Counted from the stretch's first letter, positions 51,700 through 64,000 are shown. The stretch is 64,000 nucleotides of DNA from Aristolochia californica (GCA_029961685.1 JARWKL010000002.1:24334908-24398907); one strand, 5' to 3'. The notes: generated by a model from the letters alone, not told the origin. Made by a program: numbers and translations.

Positions 51700-52660
51700 T
51701 AGTGCGTGAAAAAATTTTCAAATTTTTTTTTGCATTAGTTTTTTTTGTTTACAAGAAAAATGGGAGAGTGAAATCTCAACTTTGGATATGAAAACATATT
51801 TGAACATCCAAAAAGGAAATGCACAAATGCTGAGAGAGATAGTTCAAAAAAGTATCAGTGATTTTTAAGGATAGGCAAAAAAGTGGGTTGTTTGGCTCTG
51901 GTAAATATCCAACCACTTGAGAATTTATTTTTTCTACTCCTTGAAATTTTGGGATCATTAGGTCCACTTGCATCCTCAACATGTTTCTGGCATGCATTTC
52001 CACCACACATAAAGCATGTTAGGATCAGTTAGAAGTCCCTTCCCTATAAAATTCCACCAAGCTTATTATTAGGGGTTCTACTAGTTGAATTTCCCATACA
52101 TGGATAACAAAACCTTGGAGAGTATTTTTAGTGCGTGAAATAATTTTCAAATTTTTTTTTTTGCATAGATGAACTACAAAATTTTCATTTTGTGATGCCT
52201 TATATCTTTTTTGTTTTTAAGAAAAATAGGAGAGTGAAAACTCAAGTTTGGATCTGAAAACAAATTTGAACATCCAAAATGGAAATGCACAAATGTTGAG
52301 AGAGATAGTTCCAAAAAGTATCTGCGATTTTTAAGGATAGGCAAAAAAGTGGGTTGTTTGGCTCTGGTATATATCCAACCACTTGAGAATTTGATTTTTT
52401 CTACTCCTTCAAATTTTTGGATCATTAGGTCCACTTGCATCCTCAACATGTTTCTAGCATCCATATCGACAACACTTAAAGCATGTTAGGATCAGTTAGA
52501 AGTCCCTTTCCTATAAAATTCCACTAAGCCTATTATTAGGGGTTGTACTAGTGTAATTTCCCAAACATGGAGAACAAAACCTTGCAGTACATTTTTAGTG
52601 CGTGAAATCATTTTGATTTTTTTTTTGCATTAAATCTTTTTTGTTGACGAGGAAAATGGG
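51700..52660 (-). repeat. Two units with near-matching 35-39-bp deletions
   Basis: At about 51737 and 52631 'ttttttttgcatta' runs into 'tttttgtt.ac', skipping the 'catgaactctaaaattttc' to 'gccttatatc' segment. Landmark spacings are 428 and 424 bp. The left edge is the same in both; the right edge differs by a few bases. They are either related copies or two hits at the same slippage-prone site. Confidence 0.75.
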
Positions 52661-54429
52661 AGAGTGAAAACTCAAGTTTGGATATGAAAAAAAAATTGAA
52701 AATCAAAAATGGAAATGCACAAATGATGAGAGAGATTGTTCCAAAAAGTATCTGCGATTTTTAAGGATAGGCAAAAAGTGGGTTGTTTAACCCAGGTACC
52801 AACCTCTTGAGAATTTGATTTTTTCTACTCCTTGAAATTTTTGGATCATTAGGTCCACTTGCATCCCCAACATGTATCTGGCATGCATATCAACAACACT
52901 TAAAGCATGTTAGGATCAGTTAGAAGTCCTTTACCTATAAAATTCCACCAAGCTTATTATTAGGGGTTGTACTAGTGGAATTTCCCAACCATGGTTAACA
53001 AAACCTTGGAGTTCATTTTTGGTGCGTCAAATAATTTTCAATTTTTTTTTGCACACTTGAACTCTAAAAATTTCATTTTGTGATGCCTTATATCTTTTTT
53101 GTTTACGAGAAAATTGGGAGACTGAAAACTAAAGTTTGGATCTGAAAACAAATTTGAACATCGAAAATGGAAATGCACAAACGCTCAGAGAGATAGTTCC
53201 AAAAAGTATCTGTGATTTTTAAGGAGAGGAAAAAAAGTGGGATGTTTGGCTCTGGTAAATATCCATCCACTTGAGAATTTGTTTTTTTCTACTCCTTGAA
53301 AGTTTTGGATCATTAGGTCCACTTGCACCCTCAACATGTTTCTGGCATGTATATCCACCACACTTAAAGCAAGTTAGGATCAGTTAGAAGTCCCTTTCCT
53401 ATAAAATTCCACCAAACTTATTATTAAGGGTTGTACTAGTGGAATTTCCCAAACATAGATAACAAAATGTTAGAGTACATTTTTAGTGCGTCAAATAATA
53501 TTCAAATTTTTTTTTTGCATACATGAACTCTAAAATTTTCATTTTGTGATGCCTTATATCTTTTTAGTTTACGAGAAAAATGGGAGATTGAAAACTCAAG
53601 TTTGGATCTGAAAACAAATTTGAACATCAAAAATGGAAATGCACAAATGCTCAGTGAGAAAGTTCCAAAAATTATTTGTGATTTTTATGGATAGGCAAAA
53701 AAGTGGGTTGTTTGGCTCTGGTAAATATCCATCCACTTGAGAATTTGATTTTCTCTACTCCTTGAAATTTTTGGATCATTAGGTCCACTTGCATCCTCCA
53801 CGAGTTTCTTGCATGCATATCCACCACACTTAAAGCATGTTAGGATCAGTTAGAAGTCCCTTTCCTATAAAATTCCACCAAGCTTATTATTGGGGGTTGT
53901 ACTAGTGGAATTTCCCAAACATTGATAACAACACCTTGGTGTTCATTTTTAGTGCGTTAAATAATTTTAAAATTTTTTTTTGCATACATGAACTCTAAAA
54001 TTTTCATTTTGCTATGCCTTAAATCTTTTTTGTTTATGAGAAAAATGGGAGAGTGAAAACCCAAGTTTGGATCTGAAAACAAATTTGAACATCCAAAATG
54101 GAAATGCACAAATGCTGAGAGAGAGATCCAAAAAGTATCTGTGATTTTTAAGGATAGGCAAAATAGTGGGTAGTTTGCCTCTGGTAAATATCCAACCACT
54201 TGAGAATTTGATTTTTTCTAGTCCTTCAAATTTTTGGATCTTTAGGTCCACTTGCTTCTTCAACATGTTTCTGGCAAGCATGTTAGAATCAATTAGAAAT
54301 CCCTTTCCTGTAAAATTCCACTAAGCTTTTTAATAGGGTTTGTACTAGAGGAATTTCCCAAACATGGATAACAAAACCTTGGAGTTCTTTTTTAGTGCAT
54401 GAAATAATTTTCAATTTTTTTTTGGCTAC

Positions 54430-57400
54430 ATGAACTCTAAAATTTTCATTTTGTTATGCCTTACATCTTTTTTGTTTACGAGAAAAATGGGAGAGTGAAA
54501 ACTCAAGTTTGGATCTGAAAACAAATTTGAACATCCAAAATGGAAATGCACAAATGCTGAGAGAGACAGTTCCAAAAAGTACCTGTGATTTTTAAGGATA
54601 GGCAAAAAGTTGGTTGTTTCGCTCTGGTAAATATCCAACCACTTGAGAATTTGATTTTTTCTACTCCTTGAAATTTTTGGATCATTAGGTCCACTTGCTT
54701 CCTCAACATGTTTCTGCCATGCATATCCACCACACTAAAAGCATGTTAGTATCAGTTAGAAGTCCCTTTGCTATAAAATTCCACCAAGTTTATTATTAGT
54801 GGTTGTACTATTGGAATTTCCCAAACATGCATAACAAAACATTGGTGTTCATTTTAGCGTGTCAAATAAATTTCAATTTTTTTTTGCATACATGAACTCA
54901 AAAATTTTCATTTTGTTATGCCTTACATCTTTTTTGTTTACTAGAAAAATGGGAGAGTGAAAACTCAAGTTTGGATCTGAAAACAAATTTGAACATCGAA
55001 AATGGAAATGCACAAATGCTGAGAGAGACACTTCCTAAAAGTACCTGTGATTTTTAAGGATTGGCAAAAAGTTGGTTGTTTGGCTCTGGTAAATATCCAA
55101 CCACTTTAGAATTTGATATTTTCTACTCCTTGAAATTTTTGGATCATTAGGTCCACATGCATCCTCAACATATTTCTGGCGTGTATATCCACCTCACTTA
55201 AAGCATGTTAGGATCAGGTAGAAGTTCCTTTCCTATAAAATTCAACCAAGCTTATTATTAGGGGTTGTATTAGTGGAATTTCCCAAAGATAGATAACAAA
55301 ACTTGGAGTTCATTTTTAGTGCGTCAAATAATTTTCAAATTTTTTTTGCATACCTGAACTCGAAAATTTTAATTTTGTTATGCCTTTCATCTTTTTTCTT
55401 TACGAGAAAAATGGGAGAGTGAAAAATCAAATTTGGAACTGAAAACAAATCTGAACATCCAAAATGGAAATGCACAAATGCTGAGAGAGATAGTTCCAAA
55501 AAGTATCTATGATTTTTAAGGATAGGCAAAAAGTGGTTTGTTTGGCTCTGGTAAATATCCAACGACTTGAGAATTTGATTTTTTCTAGTCCTTGAAATTA
55601 TTGGATCATTAGGACAACTTCATCCTCAACATGTTTTTGGCATGCATATCCACCACACTTAAAGAATGTTCGGATCAGTTAGAAGTCCCTTTCCTATAAA
55701 ATTCCACCAAGCTTATTATTAGGGGTTGTACAAGTGGAATTTCCCAAACATGGATAGCATAACCTTGGAGTTCATTTTTAGTGGGTCAAATAATGTTAAA
55801 ATTTTTTTTCCATACATGAACTCTAAAATTTTCATTTTGTTATGCCTTACATCTTTTTTGTTTACTAGAAAAATGGGAGAGTGAAAACTCAAGTTTGGAT
55901 CTGAAAACAAATCTGAACATCCAAAATGGAAATGCACAAATGCTGAGAGAGACAGTTCCAAATAGTATCTGTGATTTTTAAGGATACGCAAAAAGTGGGT
56001 TGTTTGGCTCTGGTAAATATCCAACCACTTGAGAATTTGTTTTTTTCTACTCCTTGAAATTTTTGGATCATTAGGTCCACTTGCATCATCCACATGTTTC
56101 TAGCATGCATATCCACCACACATAAAGCACGTAAGGATCAGTTAGAAGACCCTTTCCAAGAAAATTCCAACAAAAAAATAATTAGGGGTTGTACTAGTGG
56201 AATTTCCCAAACAAGGAGAAATAAACCTTGGAGTTCATTTTTATTGCGTCAAATAATTTTCAAATTTTTTTTGCATACATGAAATCTAAAATCTTCATTT
56301 TGTTATTCCCTACATCTTTTTTTTTTTTGAGGAGAAAAATGGGAGAGTGAAAACTCAAGTTTGGATCTAAAAACAAATTTGAACAACCAAAATGGAAATG
56401 CAGAAATGCTGAGAGAGACAATTCCAAAAATTATTTGTGAATTTCTAAGGATAGGCAAAAAGTGGGTTGTTTGGCTCTGGTAAATATCCAACCACTTGAC
56501 AATTTTATTTTTTCTACTCGTAATTTTTGGATCACTAGGTCCACTTGCTTCCTCAGTATGTTTCTGGCATGCATATCCACCACACTTAAAGCATGTTAGG
56601 ATCAGTTAGAAGTCCCTTTCCTATAAAATTCCACCAAGCTTATTATTAGGGGTTGTACTAGTGGAATTTCACAAACATGGATAACAAAACCTTGGAGTTC
56701 ATTTTTTGTGAGTCTAATAATTTTCAATTTTTTTTGGTGTACGTGAACTCTAAAATTTTCATTTTGTTATGCCTTAAATCTTTTTTTATTAGGAGAAAAA
56801 TGGGAGAGTGAAAACTCAAGTGTGGATCTGAAAACAAATCTGAACATCCAAAGTGGAAATGCGCAAATGCTAAGAGAGACAGTTCCAAAAAGTATCAGGG
56901 AGTTTTAAGGATAGGAAAAATGTGGGTGGTTTGGCTCTGGTAAATATCCAACCACTTGAGAATTTGATTTTTTCTAATTCTTGAAACTTTTGGCTCATTA
57001 GGTTCACTTGCATCCTCAACATGTTTTTGGCATGCATATCCACCACACTTAAAGCATGTTAGGATCAGTTAGAAGTCCCTTTCTTATAAAATTCCACCAA
57101 GCTTATTATTAGGGGTTGTACTAGTGAAATTTCCCAAACATGCATAACATAACCTTGGAGTTCATTTTTAGTGCATCAAATAATTTTCAAATTTTTTTTT
57201 GCATCCATGAACTCTAAAATTTTCATTTTGTTATGCCTTACATTTTTTTGTTTACGAGAAAATGGGAGAGTGCAAACTCGAGTTTGGATCTGAAACAAAA
57301 TCTGAACATGCAAAATGGAAATGCACAAATGCTGAGAGTGACAGTTCCAAAAAGTACCGGTGATTATTAAGGATAGGCAAAAAGTGGGTTGTTTGGCTCT

Positions 57401-59500
57401 GGTAAATATCCAACCACTTGAGAATTTGATTTTTTCTACTCCTTGAAAATTTTGGATCATTAGGTCCACTTGCTTCCTCAACATGTTTCTGGCATGCATA
57501 TCCACCACACTAAAAGCATGTTAGGATTAGTTAGAAGTCCCTTTGCTATAAAATTCCACCAAGCTTATTATTAGTGGTTGTACTATTGGAATTTCCCAAA
57601 CATGCATAACAAAACATTGGAGTTCATTTTTGCGTGTCAAATAAATTTCAATTTGTTTTTACATACATGAACTCTAAAATTTTCATTTTGTTATGCCTTA
57701 CACCTTTTTTGTTTACGAGAAAAATGGGAGAGTGAAAAATCAAGTTTGGATCTGAAACAAAATCTGAACATCCAAAGTGGAAATGAACAAATGCTGAGAG
57801 AGACAGTTCCAAAAAGTATCTGTGATTTTTAAGGATAGGCAAAAAGTGGGTTGTTTGGCTCTGGTAAATATCCAACCACTTGAGAATTTGATTTTTTCTA
57901 CTCCTTGAAATTTTTGGGTCATTAGGTCCACTTGCATCCTCAACATGTTTCTGGCATGCATATATCCACCACACTTAAAGCATGTTAGGATCAGTTAGAA
58001 GTACATTTCCTATAAAATTCCACCAAGCTTATTATTAGGGGTCTACTAGTGGAATTTCCTAAACATGGATAACGAAACCTTGGAGTTCATTTTTAGTGCG
58101 TCAAATAATTTTAAATTTTTTTTGCATACATTAACTCTAAAATCTTCATTTTGTTATGCTTACATCATTTTTGTTTACGAGAAAAAGGGAGAGTGAAAAC
58201 TCAAGTTTGGATTTGAACACAAATTTGAACATCTAAAATTGAAATGCACAAATTCTAAGAGAGATTGTTCCAATAAGTATCTGTGATTTTTAAGGATACG
58301 CAAAAAGTGGGTTGTTTGGCTCTGGTAAATATCCAACCACTTGAGAATTTGATTTTTCTACTCCTTGAAATTTTTGGATCAGTAGGTCCTCTTGCATCCT
58401 CAACATGTTTCTGGCATGCATATCCACCACACTCAAAGCATGTTAGGATCAGTTAGAAGTCCCTTTCCAATAAAATTCCACCAAGCTTATTTTTAGGGGT
58501 TGTTCTGGTGGAATTTCCCAAACATGGATAACAAAACCTTGGAGTTCATTTTTAGTACGTCAAATAATTTTCAAATTTTTTTTACATACTTGAACTCTAA
58601 AATTTTCATTTTGTTACGCCTTACATCTTTTTTGTTTACAAGAAAAATGGGAGAGTGAAAACTCAAGTTTGTATCTGAAAACAAATCTGAACATCCAAAA
58701 TGGAAATGCACAAATGCTGAGAGAGACAGTTCGAAAATGTATATATGATTTTTAAGGATAGGCAAAAAGTGGGTTGTTTGGCTTTGATAAATATCCAACA
58801 ACTTGAGAATTTAATTTTTTCGACTCCTTGAAATTTTTGGATCATTAGGTCCACTTCCATCCTCAACATGTTTCTGGAATGCATATCCACCACACTTAAA
58901 GCATGTGAGGATCAGTTAGAAGTCCCTTTCCTATAAAATTCCCCCAAGCTTATTATTGGGGGTTGTACTAGTGGAATTTCCCAAACACGGATAATATAAC
59001 CTTGGAGTTCATTTTTAGTGTGTCAAATAATTTTCAAATTTTTTTTTGCATACATGAACTCTAAAATTTTCATTTTGTTATTCCTTACATCTTTTTTGTT
59101 TGGGAGAAAAATGGGAGAGTGAAAACTCAAGTTTGGATCTTAAACCATTTTTGAACAACCAAAATGGAAATGCACAAATGCTGAGAGTGACAGTTCCAAA
59201 AAGTATTTGTGAATTTTTAAGGATAGGCAAAAAGTGGGTTGTTTGGCTCTGGTAAATATCCAACCACTTGAGAATTTGATTTTTTCTACACCTTGTAATT
59301 TTTGGATCACTAGGTCCACTTGCTTCCTCAGTATGTTTCTGGCATGCATATCCACCACACTCAAAGCATGTTAGGATCTGTTAGAAGTCCCTTTCCTATA
59401 AAATTCCACCAAGCTTATTATTAGGGGTTGTACTAGTGGAATTTCCCAAACATGGAAAACAAAACCATGGAGTTCATTTTTTGTGAGTCTATTAATTTTC
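54430..59500 (-). repeat. Duplicated segments at 2,775-bp offset
   Basis: Three separate landmarks give the same offset of six monomers. They are 'ctttgctataaaattcc' (54766 and 57541), 'cctcagtatgtttctgg' (56551 and 59326) and 'tttgtgagtcta' (56706 and 59481). The first pair is extended by 'cacactaaaagcatg', 'ttagtggttgtactattgg' and 'gcgtgtcaaataaatttc'. The stretch around 55031 does not match its expected partner near 57806, so the block has been partly overwritten since duplication. Confidence 0.83.
54940..55560 (-). repeat. Block related to 60520-61140 (offset ~5,578 bp)
   Basis: Marks 'gagacacttcctaaaagtacc', 'gttggttgtttgg', 'actttagaatttgat', 'atatttctggcgtgtatatcc', 'catacctgaactc' and 'gtgaaaaatcaaatttggaac' occur in the same order in both blocks, at 5,578-5,579 bp, about twelve monomers apart. 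A third, partial copy is at 63730-64000. Confidence 0.83.
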
Positions 59501-59580
59501 AAATTTTTTTGGCGTACGTGAACTCTAAAATTTTCATTTTGTAATGCCTTACATTTTTTTATTACGAGAAAAATGGGAGA

Positions 59581-59880
59581 GTGAAAACTCAAGTTTGGAT
59601 CTGAAAACAAATTTGAACATCCAAAATGGAAATGCACAAATGCTGAGAGAGATAGTTCCAAAAAGTATTTGTGATTTTCAAGGATAGGCAAAAAGTGGGT
59701 TGTTTGGCTCTGATAAATATCCGACCACTTGAGAATTTGATTTTTTCTAGTCCTTGTAATTTTTGGAGAATTTGATTTTTTCTACTCCTTGAAATTTCTG
59801 GATCATTAGGTCCACTTGCATCCACAACATGTTTTTGGCATACATATCCACCACACTTAAAGCATGCTAGGATCTGTTAG
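59581..59880 (-). repeat. Stuttered junction in a hybrid monomer
   Basis: At about 59757 'agtccttgtaatttttg' is followed by a second start of 'gagaatttgattttttcta', so about 35 bp appear twice with different endings ('agtccttgtaattttt' and 'ctccttgaaatttctgg'). The part before the joint matches 63283-63465. The part after it matches the unit at about 62080-62190, sharing 'atttctggatcattag', 'catccacaacatgtttttgg' and 'catacatatcc'. Two different units were joined slightly out of register. Confidence 0.85.
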
Positions 59881-60079
59881 AAGTCCCTTTCCTGTAAAAT
59901 TCAACCAAGCTCATTATTAGGGTTGTACTAGTGGAATTTCCCAAACATGGATAGCAAAACCTAGGAGATTTTTTTAGTGCGTCAAATAATTTTTAATTTT
60001 TTTTCCGTACATGAACTCTATAATTTTCATTTTGTAATGCCTTACATTTTTTTATTACGAGAAAAATGGGAGAGTGAAA

Positions 60080-60790
60080 ACTCAAGTTTGGATCTGAAAA
60101 CAAATTTGAACATCCCAAATGGAAATGCACAAATGCTGAGAGAGACAGTTCCAAAAAGTATTTGTGATTTTCAAGTATAGGCAAAAAGTGGGTTGTTTGG
60201 CTCTGATAAATATCCAACCACTTGAGAATTTGATTTTTTCTACTCGTAATTTTTGGATCATTAGGTCCACTTGCTTCCTCAGTATGTTTCTGGCATGCAT
60301 ATCCACCACACTTAAAGAATGTTAGTATCAGTTAGAAGTCCCTTTCCTATAAAATTCCACCAAGCTTATTATTAGGGGTTGTACTAGTGGAATTTCCCAA
60401 ACATGGATAATATAACCTTTGAGTTCATTTTTAGTGCGTCAAATAATTTTCAAATTTGTTTTTGCATACATGAACTCTAAAATTTTCATTTTGTTATTCC
60501 TTACATCTTTTTTGTTTACGAAAAAAATGGGAGAGTAAAAACTCAAGTTTGGATCTGAAAAAAAATTTGAACATCGAAAATGGAAATGCACAAATGCTGA
60601 GAGAGACACTTCCTAAAAGTACCTGTGATTTTTAAGGATAGGCAAAAAGTTGGTTGTTTGGCACTGGTAAATATCCAACCACTTTAGAATTTGATTTTTT
60701 CTACCCCTTGAAATTTTTGGATCATTAGGTCCACTTGCATCCTCAACATATTTCTGGCGTGTATATCCACCACACTTAAAGCATGTTAGG
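60080..60790 (-). repeat. Block repeated at 63283-64000 (offset 3,212 bp)
   Basis: The marks 'ttgcttcct.agtatg' (60274 and 63486), 'tataacctttg.gttc' (60411 and 63623), 'tttgttattccttacatc' and 'acttcctaaaagtacc' (60609 and 63821) all share one offset of 3,212 bp. That is seven units less the roughly 25-bp deletion near 62634. The second copy runs off the window end. Confidence 0.83.
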
Positions 60791-62599
60791 ATCAGTTAGA
60801 AGTCCCTTTCCTATAAAATTCAACCAAGCTTATTATTAGGGGTTGTACTAGTGGAATTTACCAAAGATAGATAACAAAACCTTGGAGTTCATTTTTAGTG
60901 CGTCAAATAATTTTCAAATTTTTTTTGCATACCTGAACTCAAAAATTTTAATTTTGTTATGCCTTTCATCTTTTTTCTTTATTAGAAAAATGGGAGAGTG
61001 AAAAATCAAATTTGGAACTGAAAACAAATCTGAACATCCAAAATGGAAATGCACAAATGCTGAGAGAGACAGTTCCAAAAAGTATCTGTGATTTTTAAGG
61101 ATAGGCAAAAAGTGGGTTGTTTGGCTCTGGTAAATATCAAACGACTTGAGAATTTTATTTTTTCTACTCCTTGAAATTTTTGGATCATTAGGTCCACTTG
61201 CATCCTCAACATGTTTCTGGCATGCATATCCACCACACTTAAAAGCATGTTAGGATCAGTTAGAAGTCCCTTTCCTATAAAATTCCACCAAACTTATTAT
61301 TAGGGGTTGTACTAGTGGAATTTCCCAAACATGGATAACAAAATCTAGGAGTTCATTTTTAGTGCGTGAAATAATTTTCATATTTTTTTTGCATACAGGA
61401 ACTCAAAAATTTTAATTTTGTTATGCCTTACATCTTTTTTCTTTACGAGAAAAATGGTAGAGTGAAAAATCAAGTTTGGAACCAAAAACAAATCTGAACA
61501 TCCAAAATGGAAATGCACAAATGTTGAGAGAGATAGTTCCAAAAAGTATCTTTGATTTTTAATGATAGGGAAAAGGTGGGTTGTTTGGCTCTGGTAAATA
61601 TCCAACGACTTGAGAATTTGATTTTTTCTACTCCTTGTAATTTTTGGACCATAGGTCCAGTTGCTTTCTCAACATGTTTCTGGCATGCATATCCACCACA
61701 CTTAAAAGCATGTTAGGATCAGTTAGAAGTCCCTTTCATATAAAATTCCAACAAGCTTATTATTAGGAGTTGTACTATTGGAATTTCCCAAACATGCATA
61801 AAAAAACCTTGGAGTTCCTTTTTAGTGCGTCAAATAATTTTCAATTGTTTTTTGCAAACATGAACTCGAAAATTTTAATTTTGTTATGCCTTTCATCTTT
61901 TTTGTTTACGAGAAAAATGGGAGAGTGAAAATTCAAGTTTGGATTTGAAAACTAATCTGAACATCCAAAATGGAAATGCAGAAATGTTGTGAGAGACAGT
62001 TCCAAAAAGTATCTGTGATTTTTAAGGATAGGCAAAAAGTGTGTTGTTTGGTTCTGGTAAATATCCAACCACTTGAGCATTTGATTTTTTTTACTCCTTG
62101 AAATTTCTGGATCATTAGTTCCACTTGCATCCACAACATGTTTTTGGCATACATATCCACCACACTTAAAGCATGTTAGGATCTGTTAGAAGTCCCTTTC
62201 CTATAAAATTCAACCAAGCTTATTATTAGGGTTGTACTAGTGGAATTTCCCAAACATGGATATCAAAACCTTGGAGTTCATTTGTAGTGCGTCAAAAAAA
62301 TTTCACAATTTTTTTGCATACTTGTACTCTAAAATTTTCATTTTGTTATGCCTTACATCATTTTTATTTACGAGAAAAATGGGAGCGTGAAAACTCAAGT
62401 TTGGATCTTAAAACAAATCTGAACATCCAAAATGGAAATGCACAAATGCTGAGAGAGACAGTTCCAAAAAGTATTTTTGATTTTTGAGGATAGGCAAAAA
62501 CTGGGTTGTTTGGCTCTGGTAAATATCCAACCATTTGAGAATTTGATTTTTTCTACTCGAAATTTTTGGATCAAGGTCCACCTGTATCCTCAACATGTT

Positions 62600-62660
62600 T
62601 CTGGCATGCATATCCACCACACTTAAAGCATGTTTCTATAAAATTCCACCAAGCTTATTA
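62600..62660 (-). repeat. Small deletion (~25 bp) in a monomer
   Basis: 'cttaaagcatg' is followed at 62633 by 'tttctataaaattcc', skipping 'ttaggatcagttagaagtccc'. The same unit also has a shortened 'ggatcaaggtcc', so it carries two independent small losses. Confidence 0.8.
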
Positions 62661-64000
62661 TTAGGGCTTCTACTAGTGGAATTTCCCAAACATGGATAAC
62701 AAAACCTTGGAGTTCATTTTTAGTGCATCAAATAATTTTCAATTTTTTTTTGCATACATGTAGTCTTAAATTTTCATTTTGTTATGCCTTTCATCTTTTT
62801 TGTTTACGAGAAAAATGGGAGAGTGACAACTCAAGTTTGTATCTGAAAACAAATCTGAACATCCAAAATGGAAATGCAAAAATGCTAAGAGAGACAGTTC
62901 CAAAAAGTATCAGTGATTTTTAAGGATAGGCAAAAAGTGGGTTGTTTGGCTCTGGTAAATATCCAACCACTGGAGAATTTGATTTTTTCTACTCCTTGAA
63001 ATTTTTGGATCATTAGGTCCATTTGAACCCTCAACATGTTTCTGGCATGCAAATCCACCACACTTAAAGCATGTTAGGATCAGTTAGAAGTCCCATTCCT
63101 ATAAAATTCCACCAAGCTTAATATTAGGGGTTGTACTAGTGAAATTTCCCAAATGTGGATAACATAACCTAGGAGTTTTTTTTAGTGCGTCAAATAATTT
63201 TCAATTTTTTTTTGCATACATGACCTCTATAATTTTCATTTTGTAATGCCTTACATTTTTTTATTACGAGAAAAATGGGAGAGTGAAAACTCAAGTTTGG
63301 ATCTGAAAACAAATTTGAACATCCAAAATGGAAATGCACAAATGCTGAGAGAGATAGTTCCAAAAAGTATTTGTGATTTTCAAGGATAGGCAAAAAGTGG
63401 GTTGTTTGGCTCTGATAAATATCCGACCACTTGAGAATTTGATTTTTTCTAGTCCTTGTAATTTTTGGATCATTAGGTCCACTTGCTTCCTTAGTATGTT
63501 TCTGGCATGCATATCCACCACACTTAAAGAATGTTAGGATCAGTTAGAAGTCCCTTTCCTATAAAATTCCACCAAGCTTATTATTTGGGGTTGTACTAGT
63601 GGAATTTCCCAAACATGGATAATATAACCTTTGTGTTCATTTTTAGTGCGTCAAATAATTTTCAAATTTGTTTTTGCATACATGAACTCAAAAATTTTCA
63701 TTTTGTTATTCCTTACATCTTTTTTGTTTACGAGAAAAATGGGAGAGTAAAAACTCAAGTTTGGATCTGAAAACAAATTTGAACATCGAAAATGGAAATG
63801 CACAAATGCTGAGAGAGACACTTCCTAAAAGTACCTGTGATTTTTAAGGATTGGCAAAAAGTTGGTTGTTTGGCTCTGGTAAATATCCAACCACTTTAGA
63901 ATTTGATTTTTTCTACTCCTTGAAATTTTTGGATCATTAGGTCCACTTGCATCCTCAACATATTTCTGGCGTGTATATCCACCTCACTTAAAGCATGTTA

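Larger units (their letters stand above)
32724..64000 (-). repeat. Satellite array, right arm, part after the LTR
   Basis: About 67 head-to-tail units lie on the - strand. The landmark seen on the + strand is tatccaccacacttaaagc, spaced mostly 460-465 bp, and the array runs off the window end in mid-unit. The sequence is the same satellite as the left arm. Several units are deleted or hybrid and are listed separately. From about 53 kb a distinct subfamily takes over. No gene, RNA gene or other element is visible in this arm apart from the LTR before it. Confidence 0.97.
53000..64000 (-). repeat. Distinct satellite subfamily zone
   Basis: Almost every unit here has 'cgtcaaataa' where units before 53 kb usually have 'cgtgaaataa'. 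From 54.4 kb most also have 'ttacatc' or 'tttcatc' for 'ttatatc', 'gagagacagtt' for 'gagagatagtt', and often 'acaaatctgaac' for 'acaaatttgaac'. Earlier 'gcgtcaaat' cases are rare (for example 37201 and 38123). The shared marks over about 24 consecutive units show local homogenisation. Confidence 0.88.

Noticed and set aside
30010..63521. The same families of open frames on the - strand, up to 155 codons
   Set aside because: These are the same monomer on the other strand after the inversion. The longest ones arise from A-tract length changes that join two segments of the unit, with no start context or gene structure.
1..64000. CRISPR array or other prokaryotic repeat system
   Set aside because: The repeats are about 463 bp, directly abutting, diverged from each other and without spacers. 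No cas-like gene is present.
1..64000. Centromeric or subtelomeric identity
   Set aside because: No telomere repeat, known centromeric retroelement or CENP-B-box-like word was seen. Location cannot be decided from the satellite alone.

Overview
This window is almost entirely one tandem satellite DNA. I find no convincing protein-coding gene, RNA gene or CRISPR array. The repeating unit is about 463 bp and AT-rich, and roughly 135 copies fill the 64 kb. The organism is eukaryotic. A flowering plant is the best guess, because of the long-monomer satellite and the plant-style solo LTR inside it, but this is inference. I cannot tell whether the array is centromeric, subtelomeric or interstitial, and I do not recognise the satellite family.

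Layout. From 1 to about 30,020 the monomers run on the + strand. At about 30,018-30,040 the array changes direction, so the ends of the units face each other tail to tail, and from there to 64,000 every monomer lies on the - strand. The only other sequence is a 941-bp insertion at 31,783-32,723. It begins TG, ends CA, has 8-bp terminal inverted repeats and is flanked by an exact 5-bp duplication (TACTA), so I read it as a solo LTR. A paralogous uninterrupted copy of its target lies at 34,574-34,578, which shows that a four-monomer duplication came before the insertion.

The array is a mosaic. Recognisable duplicated blocks are offset mostly by even numbers of monomers: about 925 bp (2), 1,850 bp (4), 2,775 bp (6) and 3,700 bp (8). 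There is a clear A-B-A-B-A dimer array at 3,747-6,056 and an 851-bp dimer duplication at 1,582-3,283. Other units carry the marks of unequal exchange: back-jump hybrids at 14,794-15,424 and 36,345-37,067, a chimeric unit near 49,650, a stuttered junction at 59,757, and deletion variants that have spread to more than one unit. Beyond about 53 kb the monomers form a distinct subfamily with shared diagnostic substitutions.

The many short open frames across the window are the same monomer read again and again. Most need a GTG start. In the consensus one frame is open across nearly the whole unit and has a faint resemblance to a pentatricopeptide-repeat motif. I report this as a possible clue to the origin of the satellite, not as a gene. 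Nothing here supports a new enzymatic or defence system. The interest lies in array architecture, the inversion, and the dated LTR insertion.
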